From Bog-473 sp963707835 (GTDB lineage Bacteria > Actinomycetota > Acidimicrobiia > Acidimicrobiales > RAAP-2): a stretch of DNA of 64,000 nucleotides. The notes under the pieces were generated by a model. That model had not been told where the DNA came from and searched no databases. It was given only the letters and a program-made list of their open reading frames with translations. Made by a program: the position numbers and the translations under genes. Positions within the stretch are counted from its first letter, which is position 1. Every line of letters starts with the position of its first letter. The stretch lies in NCBI GenBank assembly GCA_963707835.1, contig CAVPRI010000001.1:682001-746000 (forward strand), given 5' to 3'. Shown here piece by piece: positions 22,754 to 30,902 of this stretch.

Positions 22754-23590
22754 ATGCCACTCCGCTCACGCAAGCCCACCAGCCCCGGCCGCCGGTTCCA
22801 GACGGTCTCGGACTTCTCGGAGATCACCCGCGACCGCCCCGAGAAGTCGCTGCTCGCGCCCAAGCCCAAGACCGGTGGCCGCAACAGCTACGGCCGCAAG
22901 ACGTCGCGCCACCGTGGCGGTGGTCACAAGCAGCAATACCGGATCATCGACTTCCGCCGGAACAAGGACGGGATCCCGGCCAAGGTGGCCAGCATCGAGT
23001 ACGACCCCAACCGCAACGCGCGCATCGCGCTGCTGCACTACGCCGACGGTGAGAAGCGCTACATCCTCGCTCCGGCCGGCGTGAAGGTCGGGGACACGCT
23101 GCAGAGCGGGCAGGGCGCGGACATCCGTCCCGGCAACGCCCTGCCCCTGCGCTACATCCCGGTGGGCTCGACCATCCACAACGTCGAGCTGCGGCCGGGA
23201 GGCGGCGGCAAGATGGCCCGCGGCGCCGGCATGAGCGTGCAGCTGGTGGCCAAGGAGGGCCTGTTCGCCACCCTGCGGCTGCCCTCCACCGAGATGCGCC
23301 GGGTCTCCATCGACTGCCGGGGCACGCTCGGCGTGGTCGGCAACTCCGAGGCCGAGCTGATCAAGGTCGGCAAGGCCGGCCGGGCCCGCTGGCAGGGCAA
23401 GCGCCCCCAGACGCGTGGTGTGGCCATGAACCCGGTCGACCACCCGCTCGGTGGTGGCGAGGGCAAGTCCTCCGGTGGCCGCCATCCGGTCTCCCCGTGG
23501 GGCAAGCCCGAGGGCCGCACCCGGTCACGGAACAAGAAGTCCAACGACATGATCGTGCGTCGGCGCCGTACACGCGGCGCACGGCGATAA
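22754..23590 (+). CDS. rplB: 50S ribosomal protein L2
   Basis: L2 supports subunit joining and peptide-bond formation. It has 278 residues, a normal length. Marks: RKTSRHRGGGHKQQYRIIDFRR, split here for clarity as RGGGHKQQYR; GMSVQLVAKEG; and the end segment with HPLGGGEGKSSGGRHPVSPW, which includes the conserved His. It follows rplW by 12 bases. The frame is clean. Confidence 0.96.
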   Translation: MPLRSRKPTSPGRRFQTVSDFSEITRDRPEKSLLAPKPKTGGRNSYGRKTSRHRGGGHKQQYRIIDFRRNKDGIPAKVASIEYDPNRNARIALLHYADGEKRYILAPAGVKVGDTLQSGQGADIRPGNALPLRYIPVGSTIHNVELRPGGGGKMARGAGMSVQLVAKEGLFATLRLPSTEMRRVSIDCRGTLGVVGNSEAELIKVGKAGRARWQGKRPQTRGVAMNPVDHPLGGGEGKSSGGRHPVSPWGKPEGRTRSRNKKSNDMIVRRRRTRGARR

Positions 23591-23607
23591 GGCGAGGGTG
23601 AGGAACC

Positions 23608-23886
23608 ATGCCGCGTAGCCTGAAGAAAGGCCCCTTCGTCGACGACCACCTGTTGAAGAAGGTCGACGTGCTCAACGCCAGTGGGGACAAGAAGGTCATC
23701 AAGACCTGGTCCCGCCGGTCCACGATCATCCCCGACATGGTCGGGCACACCATCGCCGTGCACGACGGACGGCGCCACGTCCCGGTGTACGTGACCGAGT
23801 CGATGGTCGGTCACAAGCTGGGCGAGTTCGCCCCCACCCGGACCTTCCGGTACCACGCCGGCCAGGAGCGGGGAGCCCGCCGATGA
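23608..23886 (+). CDS. rpsS: 30S ribosomal protein S19
   Basis: S19 of the small-subunit head, 92 residues, a standard length. PRSLKKGPFVDDHLLKKV at the start, TWSRRSTIIPDMVGHTIAVH in the middle and LGEFAPTRTFRYHAG near the end are typical. It follows a GAGGGTGAGG site after rplB, and its TGA overlaps the rplV ATG. Confidence 0.96.
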   Translation: MPRSLKKGPFVDDHLLKKVDVLNASGDKKVIKTWSRRSTIIPDMVGHTIAVHDGRRHVPVYVTESMVGHKLGEFAPTRTFRYHAGQERGARR

Positions 23887-24566
23887 CGGCGACCAAGACC
23901 AACGAGCGCCCCGGGACCCGGGCCGTCCACCGGCACTGTGGCCTGTCGGCCTCCAAGGCTCGCCAGGTGCTCGACCTGATCCGGGGTGAGGACGTCCAGC
24001 GTGCCGCGGAGATCCTCAACGGCGTCGAGCGCGAGGCGGCCCAGGTCATCGGCAAGGTGCTCGGTTCCGCCGTGGCCAACGCGGCCCACAACGATCAGCA
24101 GAACCCCGAGGAGCTCTACGTCTCGGCCTGCTACGCCGACGAGGGCACCACCATGAAGCGCTGGCGGCCCCGGGCCCGTGGCCGGGCCACGCGCATCCGC
24201 AAGCGCACCTGCCACATCACCATCATCGTGAGCCGTCTCCCGGCCGACCGCCTCGAGCACCGCCGCCGGCGCCTCGAGGCCGTGAGCGCCAACCGCTCGC
24301 GTCGGGTCGAGTCGTCGCGCCGCCGGGCCGACCTGTCGGGTCGCCTCTCGAGGCGCCGGGCCGCGGCCCGGGCCGCCGAGGCCGAGGCGGCCGCGTCGGA
24401 GGCCGAGGAGGCCGAGCAGACAGAGGCCGAGGTCGTCGAAGCCGAACAGGCAGGAGCCGAGGAGACCGTGGCCGCCGAGGTCGTGGCCGCTGAGGCTGAG
24501 GAGACCTCGGCGACCGCCGAGGCGTCGCCCGAGGGCGCCGAGGACGAGAAGAGCGAGGACGAGTAG
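23883..24566 (+). CDS. rplV: 50S ribosomal protein L22 with a long basic-then-acidic tail
   Basis: The L22 core is residues 1-118, with HCGLSASKARQVLDLIRG, ANAAHNDQQNPEELYV and RPRARGRATRIRKRTCHITI. The family usually ends near residue 115-130. Here it continues to 227 residues: first about 45 residues very rich in Arg (LEHRRRRLEAVSANRSRRVE), then about 65 residues almost wholly Ala, Glu and Val, ending EGAEDEKSEDE. The tail should leave the ribosome surface and is probably disordered. It overlaps rpsS by four bases and abuts rpsC directly. Confidence 0.95.
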   Translation: MTATKTNERPGTRAVHRHCGLSASKARQVLDLIRGEDVQRAAEILNGVEREAAQVIGKVLGSAVANAAHNDQQNPEELYVSACYADEGTTMKRWRPRARGRATRIRKRTCHITIIVSRLPADRLEHRRRRLEAVSANRSRRVESSRRRADLSGRLSRRRAAARAAEAEAAASEAEEAEQTEAEVVEAEQAGAEETVAAEVVAAEAEETSATAEASPEGAEDEKSEDE

Positions 24567-25643
24567 ATGGGCCAGAAGGTCAACCCTTACGGCTTCCGCC
24601 TCGGGATCACCACCGACTGGAAGTCCCGCTGGTTCGAGGAGCGCAACTACCGCGAGTTCGTGGTCGAGGACTGGAAGATCCGCGATTACCTCATGCGCCA
24701 GCTCGAGTCGGCCGCAGTGAGCCGGATCGAGGTCGAGCGCACGCGCGACCGCCTGCGCGTCGACATCCACACGGCTCGCCCGGGCATCGTCATCGGCCGC
24801 CGCGGTGCCGAGGCCGACCGGCTCAAGAAGCACCTCGAGCAGATCACGGGCCTGCAGAACCGGATCCAGCTCAACATCCAAGAGATCAAGCAGCCCGAGC
24901 TCGACGCCGCGCTCATCGCCCAGGGCATCTGTGACCAGCTGGTGCGCCGCGTGGCCTTCCGCCGGGCCATGAAGCGGGCCATCCAGACCGTGCAGAAGGC
25001 CGGGGCCCAGGGTATCAAGGTGCAGTGCTCGGGCCGACTCGGTGGGTCCGAGATGTCCCGCAAGGAGCAGTACCGCGAGGGCCGCGTGCCCCTGCACACG
25101 CTGCGTGCCGACATCGACTACGGCTTCCGCGAGGCGCGGACGACATCGGGCCGGGTCGGCGTGAAGGTCTGGATCTACAAGGGCGACATCCTCCCTTACA
25201 AGGTCTCCATCGACGACAAGATCACCCGCGAGGCCGCCATGGCCGTCGGGGAGACCTCGGGTCAGGCATCCGGTCCCCGACGGCTCATCACCGCCGGCGG
25301 CGGGCGTCGCCGTGCCGAGGGCTTCGCCCCGGGCACCGAGCCCGGAGCGGGCGACGGCGAGGGCGAGATCGAGGCGGAGATCGAGATCCAGACCGAGGTC
25401 GCGACCGAGACGGAGACCCAGACCGAGACCGAGACCGAGACCGAGGCCGAGACCGAGACCGTGGTGGTCGCCGCCGACGGCGTGGAGACCGACGAGGAGG
25501 TCGAGGTTCCGGTGGCCGACCTGCTGCCGTCGCCGACCGAGCCCGACGAGCTGGAGCGCCAGCTCACCCGGGATGAGGAGATGGAGCGCCAGCGCCGCCA
25601 CGAGCACCACGAGGCGCCCCACTTCCGCAAGGAGTCGGACTGA
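24567..25643 (+). CDS. rpsC: 30S ribosomal protein S3 with a long Glu/Thr-rich tail
   Basis: S3 forms the mRNA entry site. The KH domain and core occupy about residues 1-220 (GQKVNPYGFRLGITTDWKS, ARPGIVIGRRGAEADRLKK, KVWIYKGDILPYK). Most S3 proteins end at 210-270 residues; this one has 358. The extra part includes a repetitive run of alternating Glu and Thr encoded by gagacc-like units at about 25399-25470, followed by an acidic stretch and a basic/His-containing end (RRHEHHEAPHFRKE). It is the second of three neighbouring ribosomal proteins here with long tails. Confidence 0.95.
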   Translation: MGQKVNPYGFRLGITTDWKSRWFEERNYREFVVEDWKIRDYLMRQLESAAVSRIEVERTRDRLRVDIHTARPGIVIGRRGAEADRLKKHLEQITGLQNRIQLNIQEIKQPELDAALIAQGICDQLVRRVAFRRAMKRAIQTVQKAGAQGIKVQCSGRLGGSEMSRKEQYREGRVPLHTLRADIDYGFREARTTSGRVGVKVWIYKGDILPYKVSIDDKITREAAMAVGETSGQASGPRRLITAGGGRRRAEGFAPGTEPGAGDGEGEIEAEIEIQTEVATETETQTETETETEAETETVVVAADGVETDEEVEVPVADLLPSPTEPDELERQLTRDEEMERQRRHEHHEAPHFRKESD

Positions 25644-25644
25644 C

Positions 25645-26082
25645 ATGTTGATGCCCAAGAAGGTCAAGCACCGCAAGACCCAGCGGGGCCGCCTCACCGG
25701 GGCGGCCCGGGGCGGCAGCACCGTGGCGTTCGGCGACTTCGGCATCCAGGCCCTGGAGCCGGGCTGGCTGACCGCCCGCCAGATCGAGGCCGCCCGAATC
25801 GCTATGACCCGTCATGTGCGTCGTGGCGGCAAAGTGTGGATCCGTGTCTTCCCGGACAAGCCGATCACCCAGAAGCCGGCCGAGACCCGTATGGGCTCGG
25901 GCAAGGGCAACCCCGAGCTCTGGGTGGCCGTGGTGCACCCCGGCCGCATCCTCTTCGAGCTGGCCGGCGTCGACGAGGAGTTGGCCCGCGCCGCCATGGA
26001 GCGCGCCATCCAGAAGCTGCCGTTCAAGGCGCGCTTCGTCGTGCGGCCCGGCACCCACGGCCACGCTGAGGTGGCGATCTGA
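25645..26082 (+). CDS. rplP: 50S ribosomal protein L16
   Basis: L16 helps bind tRNA at the A site. It has 145 residues starting MLMPKKVKHRKTQRGRL at ATG 25645, one base after the rpsC stop; KVWIRVFPDKPITQKPAETR and MGSGKGNPELWVAVV are diagnostic. Length is usual. The TGA overlaps the ATG of rpmC. Confidence 0.95.
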   Translation: MLMPKKVKHRKTQRGRLTGAARGGSTVAFGDFGIQALEPGWLTARQIEAARIAMTRHVRRGGKVWIRVFPDKPITQKPAETRMGSGKGNPELWVAVVHPGRILFELAGVDEELARAAMERAIQKLPFKARFVVRPGTHGHAEVAI

Positions 26083-26492
26083 TGCCCACGGCCCACGACC
26101 TCTCGATGCTCGACGCCGACGAGTTGACCTCCCGTCTGGGGGAGTCGCGCCGCGAGCTGTTCAACCTCCGGTTCCAGCTGGCCACCGGCCAGCTGGACAA
26201 CCCTGCCCGCGTGGGCCAGGTCCGCCGTGAGGTGGCCCGCATGCTGACCATCCTGCGGGCCCGCGAGATCCTCGAGGCCGAGGGCGCCTACGTCGCCCCC
26301 ACACAGGCCGAGCACGAGGCGGCCCGGGCCAAGCTGGCCGCCGAGGACCAGGAGCGTCAGGACAAGGCCGAGGCCAGGGCGGCCGCGGCGGAAGCCGAGC
26401 TCCACGACCACGACCACGACCACGACCACGATCACGACCACGACCACGATCACGACCACGATCACATCGACGACGAAGAGGATGAGGCCTGA
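26082..26492 (+). CDS. rpmC: 50S ribosomal protein L29 with a (His-Asp)10 tail
   Basis: L29 lies near the tunnel exit. The core is residues 1-70 (LDADELTSRLGESRRELF, QLATGQLDNPARVGQVRR), matching the family's normal 60-75 residues. The protein then runs on to 136 residues: a charged Ala/Glu/Lys helix-like segment (residues 70-106), ten consecutive His-Asp pairs plus one His (bases 26403-26465), and the acidic end IDDEEDEA. The frame is fixed by the overlap with rpsQ (TGATG), so the tail is really in frame. Such a His/Asp run could bind metal ions; nothing in the sequence proves it. Confidence 0.95.
   Translation: MPTAHDLSMLDADELTSRLGESRRELFNLRFQLATGQLDNPARVGQVRREVARMLTILRAREILEAEGAYVAPTQAEHEAARAKLAAEDQERQDKAEARAAAAEAELHDHDHDHDHDHDHDHDHDHDHIDDEEDEA
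26403..26465 (+). repeat. CAC-GAY hexamer repeat coding for (His-Asp)10-His
   Basis: Ten uninterrupted copies of the six-base unit CACGAC or CACGAT followed by one CAC. The Asp codon varies between GAC and GAT in an irregular order while the amino acids stay constant, which argues that the protein sequence is maintained rather than being a fresh slippage product. Confidence 0.9.
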
Positions 26493-26782
26493 TGGCCGAC
26501 GAGACCGCAGAGAAGCAGGAGGCTGAGGAGCGCCCCAACCGCCGCAAGGTGCGCGAGGGCATCGTCGTCTCCGATGCCATGGCCTCGACGGTCGTGGTGG
26601 CCGTGGTGGAGCGTGTGCGCCACCCGAGGTACGGCAAGACCGTCCAGCGCACCAAGAAGCTCTACGTGCACGACGCCCAGGACACCGCCAAGGTCGGCGA
26701 CCGTGTCCGGGTCCAAGAGACTCGTCCGCTCTCGAAGCTCAAGCGCTGGAGGCTGACCGAAGTGGTGGAGCGGGCTCGATGA
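26492..26782 (+). CDS. rpsQ: 30S ribosomal protein S17
   Basis: S17 binds 16S rRNA early in assembly. It has 96 residues, slightly longer than the usual 80-90 because of an acidic N-terminus (ADETAEKQEAEER). The core reads RKVREGIVVSDAMASTVVV, RHPRYGKTVQRTKKLYVHD and ETRPLSKLKRWRL. Overlaps join it to rpmC and rplN. Confidence 0.95.
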   Translation: MADETAEKQEAEERPNRRKVREGIVVSDAMASTVVVAVVERVRHPRYGKTVQRTKKLYVHDAQDTAKVGDRVRVQETRPLSKLKRWRLTEVVERAR

Positions 26783-27147
26783 TCCAGCAGGAATCCCGGC
26801 TCCGGGTGGCCGACAACTCCGGTGCGCGCGAGGTGCTGTGCATCCGTGTCCTCGGGGGCTCGCGCCGTCGCTACGCCAGCATCGGTGACGTCTTCGTGGC
26901 GACGGTCAAGGACGCCATCCCCGGCGCCGCCGTGAAGAAGGGCGACGTCGTCAAGTGCGTGGTCGTGCGGACCAAGAAGGAGAAGCGCCGTCCCGACGGC
27001 AGCTACATCCGCTTCGACGAGAACGCCGCCGTGCTCATCAACGATCAGCAGCAGCCGCGCGGGACCCGCATCTTCGGCCCCGTGGGTCGCGAGCTGCGCG
27101 ACAAGCGGTTCATGCGCATCGTGTCGCTGGCCCCGGAGGTGCTGTGA
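26779..27147 (+). CDS. rplN: 50S ribosomal protein L14
   Basis: L14 lies at the subunit interface. It has 122 residues, the standard length: IQQESRLRVADNSGAREV, VVVRTKKEKRRPDGSYIRFD and GTRIFGPVGRELRDKRFM. It is coupled to rpsQ (ATGATG overlap of four bases) and its TGA shares one base with the rplX ATG. Confidence 0.96.
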   Translation: MIQQESRLRVADNSGAREVLCIRVLGGSRRRYASIGDVFVATVKDAIPGAAVKKGDVVKCVVVRTKKEKRRPDGSYIRFDENAAVLINDQQQPRGTRIFGPVGRELRDKRFMRIVSLAPEVL

Positions 27148-27455
27148 TGCGAATTCACAAGGGAGACACCGTGGTGGTCCTGTCCGGCAAGGACAAGGGC
27201 AAGAAGGCCGAGGTCGTGCGGGCCATCCCCGCACGCGACCGGGTCATCCTCGAAGGCGTCAACATCGCCAAGCGCCATGCCAAGCCGACCCGGGCCACCC
27301 AGCAGGGCGGCATCATCGACAAGTTCATGCCGGTGCACGTGTCGACGGTGGCGCTCGTCTGCAAGGGCTGCGACAAGCCCACCCGGGCGGGCTACCGCTT
27401 CAACGACGCGGGCGAGAAGCTGCGCGTCTGCAAGAAGTGCGGGGCCGAGCTGTGA
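27147..27455 (+). CDS. rplX: 50S ribosomal protein L24
   Basis: L24 starts assembly of the large subunit. It has 102 residues with a KOW motif at the start (RIHKGDTVVVLSGKDKGKK) and a short C-terminal zinc-ribbon-like part, CKGCDKPTRAGYRF then CKKCG, giving two CxxC pairs (zinc binding inferred). Its end overlaps the GTG of rplE. Confidence 0.95.
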   Translation: MRIHKGDTVVVLSGKDKGKKAEVVRAIPARDRVILEGVNIAKRHAKPTRATQQGGIIDKFMPVHVSTVALVCKGCDKPTRAGYRFNDAGEKLRVCKKCGAEL

Positions 27456-28024
27456 GCGCCACGAACGCCCCGGCCCGGCCGCGGCTCAAGGAGCGCTACC
27501 TGGTCGAGGTGCGCGACCGGCTCAAGGACGACCTGGGGCTGGGCAACGTCATGGAGGTGCCGCGGCTCGAGAAGATCGTGGTCAACATGGGCGTGGGCCG
27601 GGCCACCCAGCAGGCCTCCCTCCTCGAGGGCGCCCAGCGGGACCTCGAGCTGATCACCGGCCAGAAGCCGGTGGTCACCCGGGCGAAGAAGTCGATCGCC
27701 GGCTTCAAGCTGCGCGAGGGCCAGGCCATCGGGGTCAAGGCCACGTTGCGGGGCGACCGGGCCTGGGAGTTCTTCGACCGCCTGCTCTCGCTGGCCATTC
27801 CACGCATCCGTGACTTCCGCGGCCTCTCGGCCCGGTCGTTCGACGGGCACGGCAACTACACCTTCGGGGTGACAGAACAGCTGATCTTCCCCGAGATCGA
27901 CTACGACAAGATCGACACGACCCGCGGCATGGACATCACCATCGTCACCACCGCACGCACCAACGAGGAAGGACGAGCGTTCCTGGCAGCGTTCGGATTT
28001 CCGTTCCGACAGGAGACCCGGTAG
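27452..28024 (+). CDS. rplE: 50S ribosomal protein L5
   Basis: L5 holds 5S rRNA and contacts P-site tRNA. It has 190 residues from GTG 27452, which overlaps the rplX stop. Marks: RLKERYLVEVRDRL, MGVGRATQQASLLEGA, TRAKKSIAGFKLREGQAIG and GHGNYTFGVTEQLIFPEI. The frame is clean. Confidence 0.96.
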   Translation: MSATNAPARPRLKERYLVEVRDRLKDDLGLGNVMEVPRLEKIVVNMGVGRATQQASLLEGAQRDLELITGQKPVVTRAKKSIAGFKLREGQAIGVKATLRGDRAWEFFDRLLSLAIPRIRDFRGLSARSFDGHGNYTFGVTEQLIFPEIDYDKIDTTRGMDITIVTTARTNEEGRAFLAAFGFPFRQETR

Positions 28025-28028
28025 CACC

Positions 28029-28214
28029 ATGGCGAAGAAGGCTTTGATCGAGAAGCAACGGCGTACCCCCAAGTTCAAGGTCCGGGCGTACACCCGGTGC
28101 CAGCGCTGCGGGCGGCCGAAGGCGGTTTACCGCAAATTCGGGCTGTGCCGTATCTGCCTGCGGGTCATGGTGCATGCGGGCGAGGTGCCCGGCGTCACGA
28201 AGGCGAGCTGGTAG
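28029..28214 (+). CDS. rpsN: 30S ribosomal protein S14, zinc (type Z) form
   Basis: A 61-residue S14 with four Cys (24, 27, 40, 43) forming a zinc site: CQRCGRPKAVYRKFGLCRIC. This is the short zinc-dependent form; the longer zinc-free form is not in the window. The end GVTKASW is typical. It lies between rplE and rpsH as usual for the spc cluster. Confidence 0.97.
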   Translation: MAKKALIEKQRRTPKFKVRAYTRCQRCGRPKAVYRKFGLCRICLRVMVHAGEVPGVTKASW

Positions 28215-28220
28215 GCGACC

Positions 28221-28625
28221 ATGACCATGACCGACCCCATTGCGGACATGCTCACCCGCATCCGCAACGCCAACTCCGCCATGTTCGACACCGTGCGCAT
28301 GCCCGGCTCGAAGCTCAAGGAGTCGCTCGCGTCGATCCTCGAGCGCGAGGGCTTCATCTCGGGCTATCGGGTGGAGCCCAACCAGCACAAGCCCGGGACC
28401 GTCCTCGAGATCACCTTGAAGTACTCCCGGGACCGCACCCGCACGATCGCCGGGATCAAGCGCGTCTCCAAGCCGGGCCTGCGGATCTACGCCCAGGCCG
28501 ACGGGATGCCCCGCGTCCTCGGCGGCATGGGCGTGGCCGTGGTCTCGACCAGCCAGGGCCTGCTGACCGACGCCGAGGCGCGCCGTCGCCGCCTGGGCGG
28601 GGAGGTGCTCTGCCATGTCTGGTAG
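28221..28625 (+). CDS. rpsH: 30S ribosomal protein S8
   Basis: S8 organises the central domain of 16S rRNA and is the translational repressor of the spc operon in some bacteria. It has 134 residues: MTDPIADMLTRIRNANSAMF at the start, KRVSKPGLRIYAQADGMPR and VSTSQGLLTDAEARRRRLGG near the end. The start may be ATG 28221 or the next in-frame ATG two codons on. Confidence 0.95.
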   Translation: MTMTDPIADMLTRIRNANSAMFDTVRMPGSKLKESLASILEREGFISGYRVEPNQHKPGTVLEITLKYSRDRTRTIAGIKRVSKPGLRIYAQADGMPRVLGGMGVAVVSTSQGLLTDAEARRRRLGGEVLCHVW

Positions 28626-28679
28626 CCGTTCGACCGGCGCCTGCCACCGGCTCGGGACCGTGCCGCGAGGGGAGGCCTG

Positions 28680-29234
28680 ATGTCGCGCGTCGGACGCGCC
28701 CCGATCACCGTCCCCTCGAACGTGACTGTCACGCTCGAGGGCTCGGCCGCCAGCGGCTCGCTGGTCAGCGTCAGGGGCCCCCAGGGGACCCTGGAGCGCC
28801 GCCTCCCCGAGGGCATCTCGGTGGCCCAGGAGGGCGACACCCTGGTGGTGAGCCGCCCCGACGACGAGCGCCGGCACCGCGCCCTCCACGGCCTGTCGCG
28901 CTCGCTGGTGGCCAACATGGTCTCGGGCGTCACGGAGGGCTTCACCAAGGAGCTCGAGATCGTGGGCGTCGGCTACCGGGCCACCGCCAAGGGTCCGGCC
29001 GCGCTCGAGCTGGCGCTGGGCTTCTCCCACCCGGTGGTGGTCGAGGCACCCGAGGGCATCACCTTCGAGGTGCCCGCTCCCACCCGGATCATCGTCAAGG
29101 GGATCGACAAGGAGAGGGTGGGCCAGGTGGCCGCCGACATCCGCAAGCTGCGCAAGCCCGAGCCCTACAAGGGCAAGGGCGTGCGCTACGCCGACGAGCG
29201 CGTGCTGCGCAAGGCCGGAAAGGCAGCCAAGTAG
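28680..29234 (+). CDS. rplF: 50S ribosomal protein L6
   Basis: L6 supports the factor-binding region. It has 184 residues: SRVGRAPITVPSNVTV at the start, LEIVGVGYRATAKGP, and KERVGQVAADIRKLRKPEPY with KGKGVRYADE at the end, the rRNA-binding signature. A GAGGGGAGG site precedes the ATG. Its stop directly abuts the rplR start. Confidence 0.96.
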   Translation: MSRVGRAPITVPSNVTVTLEGSAASGSLVSVRGPQGTLERRLPEGISVAQEGDTLVVSRPDDERRHRALHGLSRSLVANMVSGVTEGFTKELEIVGVGYRATAKGPAALELALGFSHPVVVEAPEGITFEVPAPTRIIVKGIDKERVGQVAADIRKLRKPEPYKGKGVRYADERVLRKAGKAAK

Positions 29235-29609
29235 ATGGGACGTACCAGCGACCGCAGCAGACTGCGCATCCGTCGACACGCCCGGGTCCGCTCGAAGGTG
29301 CGGGGCACGGCCGAGCGCCCGCGCCTGGCCGTGTCCCGGTCCAACCGCCACATCTCGGCCCAGCTCATCGACGACGCGGCCGGCCGCACCCTGGTTGCCG
29401 CCTCCTCGGTGGAGCCGGAGCTGCGTGCGTCGTTGGGCCAGGCGGGCGGCAGTAACGTGACGGGCGCGGAATCGGTCGGGCGCCTCCTGGGCTCCCGGGC
29501 CAAGGCGGCCGGGATCACCACGGTGGTCTTCGACCGGGGCGGCTTCGTCTACCACGGGCGAGTGGCCGTTCTGGCCGACGCGGCACGGGCCGCAGGACTG
29601 GAGTTCTGA
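29235..29609 (+). CDS. rplR: 50S ribosomal protein L18
   Basis: L18 binds 5S rRNA together with L5. It has 124 residues: RLRIRRHARVRSKVRGTAER, PRLAVSRSNRHISAQLID and the end FDRGGFVYHGRVAVLADAAR. Length is normal and the frame is clean. Confidence 0.96.
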   Translation: MGRTSDRSRLRIRRHARVRSKVRGTAERPRLAVSRSNRHISAQLIDDAAGRTLVAASSVEPELRASLGQAGGSNVTGAESVGRLLGSRAKAAGITTVVFDRGGFVYHGRVAVLADAARAAGLEF

Positions 29610-29611
29610 GC

Positions 29612-30163
29612 ATGGTCGACACGCAGTACGAAGAGCGCACCATCAAGGTGAACCGGGTGGCCAAGGTGGTCAAGGGTGGCCGCCGCTTCTCCTTCGCCGC
29701 CCTCATGGTGGTGGGCGACGGCAACGGCAAGGTCGGCCTGGGCTACGGGAAGGCCAAGGAGGCCGGGCTGGCCGTCCAGAAGGGCATCGAGGAGGCGCGC
29801 AAGAATCTCTTCGAGGTGCCCCTGGCCGGCAGCACCATCGTCCACCCCATCATCGGCGAGAGCGGCGCCGGGCGCGTCCTGCTCAAGCCCGCGGCTCCGG
29901 GAACCGGTGTCATCGCCGGCGGCGCGGCCCGGCACATCCTCGAGATGGCCGGCATCCGCGACATCCTGGCCAAGTCGCTGGGCTCGTCCAACGGGATCAA
30001 CGTGGCCCACGCCACCATCGCCGGGCTCAAGCTGCTGCGGCGGCCCGACGAGGTGGCCGAGCTGCGCGGCAAGGCGGCCGACGAGGTCACGCCCGGTGGC
30101 GTCCTGCGTGCCTACCGGGAGCGCAAGCGCGAGACCGAGCTCTACGCGGCGGAGGCGCGCTGA
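29612..30163 (+). CDS. rpsE: 30S ribosomal protein S5
   Basis: S5 takes part in decoding fidelity and mRNA unwinding. It has 183 residues: IKVNRVAKVVKGGRRFSFAA, VVGDGNGKVGLGYGKAKE, and LAKSLGSSNGINVAHATIAG. It follows rplR by two bases. Confidence 0.96.
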   Translation: MVDTQYEERTIKVNRVAKVVKGGRRFSFAALMVVGDGNGKVGLGYGKAKEAGLAVQKGIEEARKNLFEVPLAGSTIVHPIIGESGAGRVLLKPAAPGTGVIAGGAARHILEMAGIRDILAKSLGSSNGINVAHATIAGLKLLRRPDEVAELRGKAADEVTPGGVLRAYRERKRETELYAAEAR

Positions 30164-30165
30164 CC

Positions 30166-30381
30166 ATGGCGCCCCGCACCACCAAGGCCGCCGGTGAGTC
30201 CCGGGTGCGCGTGACCCAGACGCGCTCGGCCATCGGCACCAAGCCCAAGCACCGCGGCACCCTGCGCGCGCTCGGCCTCCGCGGCATTGGCCAGTCCAAC
30301 GAGCTCCCGGACCGCCCCGAGATCCGCGGCATGCTGGCCCGCGTGCCGCACCTGATCAGCGTCGAGGAGGTGTCGGAGTGA
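30166..30381 (+). CDS. rpmD: 50S ribosomal protein L30
   Basis: L30, 71 residues, close to the usual 60. VRVTQTRSAIGTKPKHRGTL and LRGIGQSNELPDRPEIRGM identify it. Overlaps the rplO GTG by four bases. Confidence 0.95.
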   Translation: MAPRTTKAAGESRVRVTQTRSAIGTKPKHRGTLRALGLRGIGQSNELPDRPEIRGMLARVPHLISVEEVSE

Positions 30382-30866
30382 AGCTCCACGATCTCGCCCC
30401 GCCCACGGGCGCGACCAAGGCCAAGCGCCGGGTCGGCCGTGGCATCGGTGGCAAGGGCGGCAAGACGGCCGGTCGCGGCACCAAGGGCCAGAAGGCGCGC
30501 AACACCATGCCCGCCGGCTTCGAGGGTGGCCAGCTCCCCCTCATGCAGCGGATCCCCAAGCTCAAGGGGTTCACCAACCCCTTCCGGGTGGAGTACACGC
30601 CGGTGAACCTGGCCGCCCTCGACGCACTCGAGGCGGACGAGGTGACCGTCCAGACCCTGGTCGACGCCGGCCTGGCCCGCCCCAAGGCGCTGGTCAAGGT
30701 GCTCGGGCAAGGCTCGCTGCACCGGCCGGTGCGAGTGTCGGCCCATGCCTTCTCGAAGTCGGCCGAGGCGGCCATCGTCGCCGCCGGAGGGACCGTCGAG
30801 CGTGTCCCGCTGCCGTTCGCGCACGGGCGCCCGCCGGCCTCGGGCAATGCCCTGATGAACCGCTAG
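30378..30866 (+). CDS. rplO: 50S ribosomal protein L15
   Basis: L15 is a late assembly protein. It has 162 residues: KLHDLAPPTGATKAKRRVGR at the start, GGKTAGRGTKGQKARNTMPA and FEGGQLPLMQRIPKLKGF. The start is GTG overlapping the rpmD stop. Confidence 0.96.
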   Translation: MKLHDLAPPTGATKAKRRVGRGIGGKGGKTAGRGTKGQKARNTMPAGFEGGQLPLMQRIPKLKGFTNPFRVEYTPVNLAALDALEADEVTVQTLVDAGLARPKALVKVLGQGSLHRPVRVSAHAFSKSAEAAIVAAGGTVERVPLPFAHGRPPASGNALMNR

Positions 30867-30902
30867 TGACCGTCGCACCGGGACTTCGCTGAGAGAACGG
30901 CC

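Noticed and set aside
26403..26465. The His-Asp run as a frame artefact
   Set aside because: The frame is fixed on the right by the overlapping stop and rpsQ start and on the left by the L29 core.
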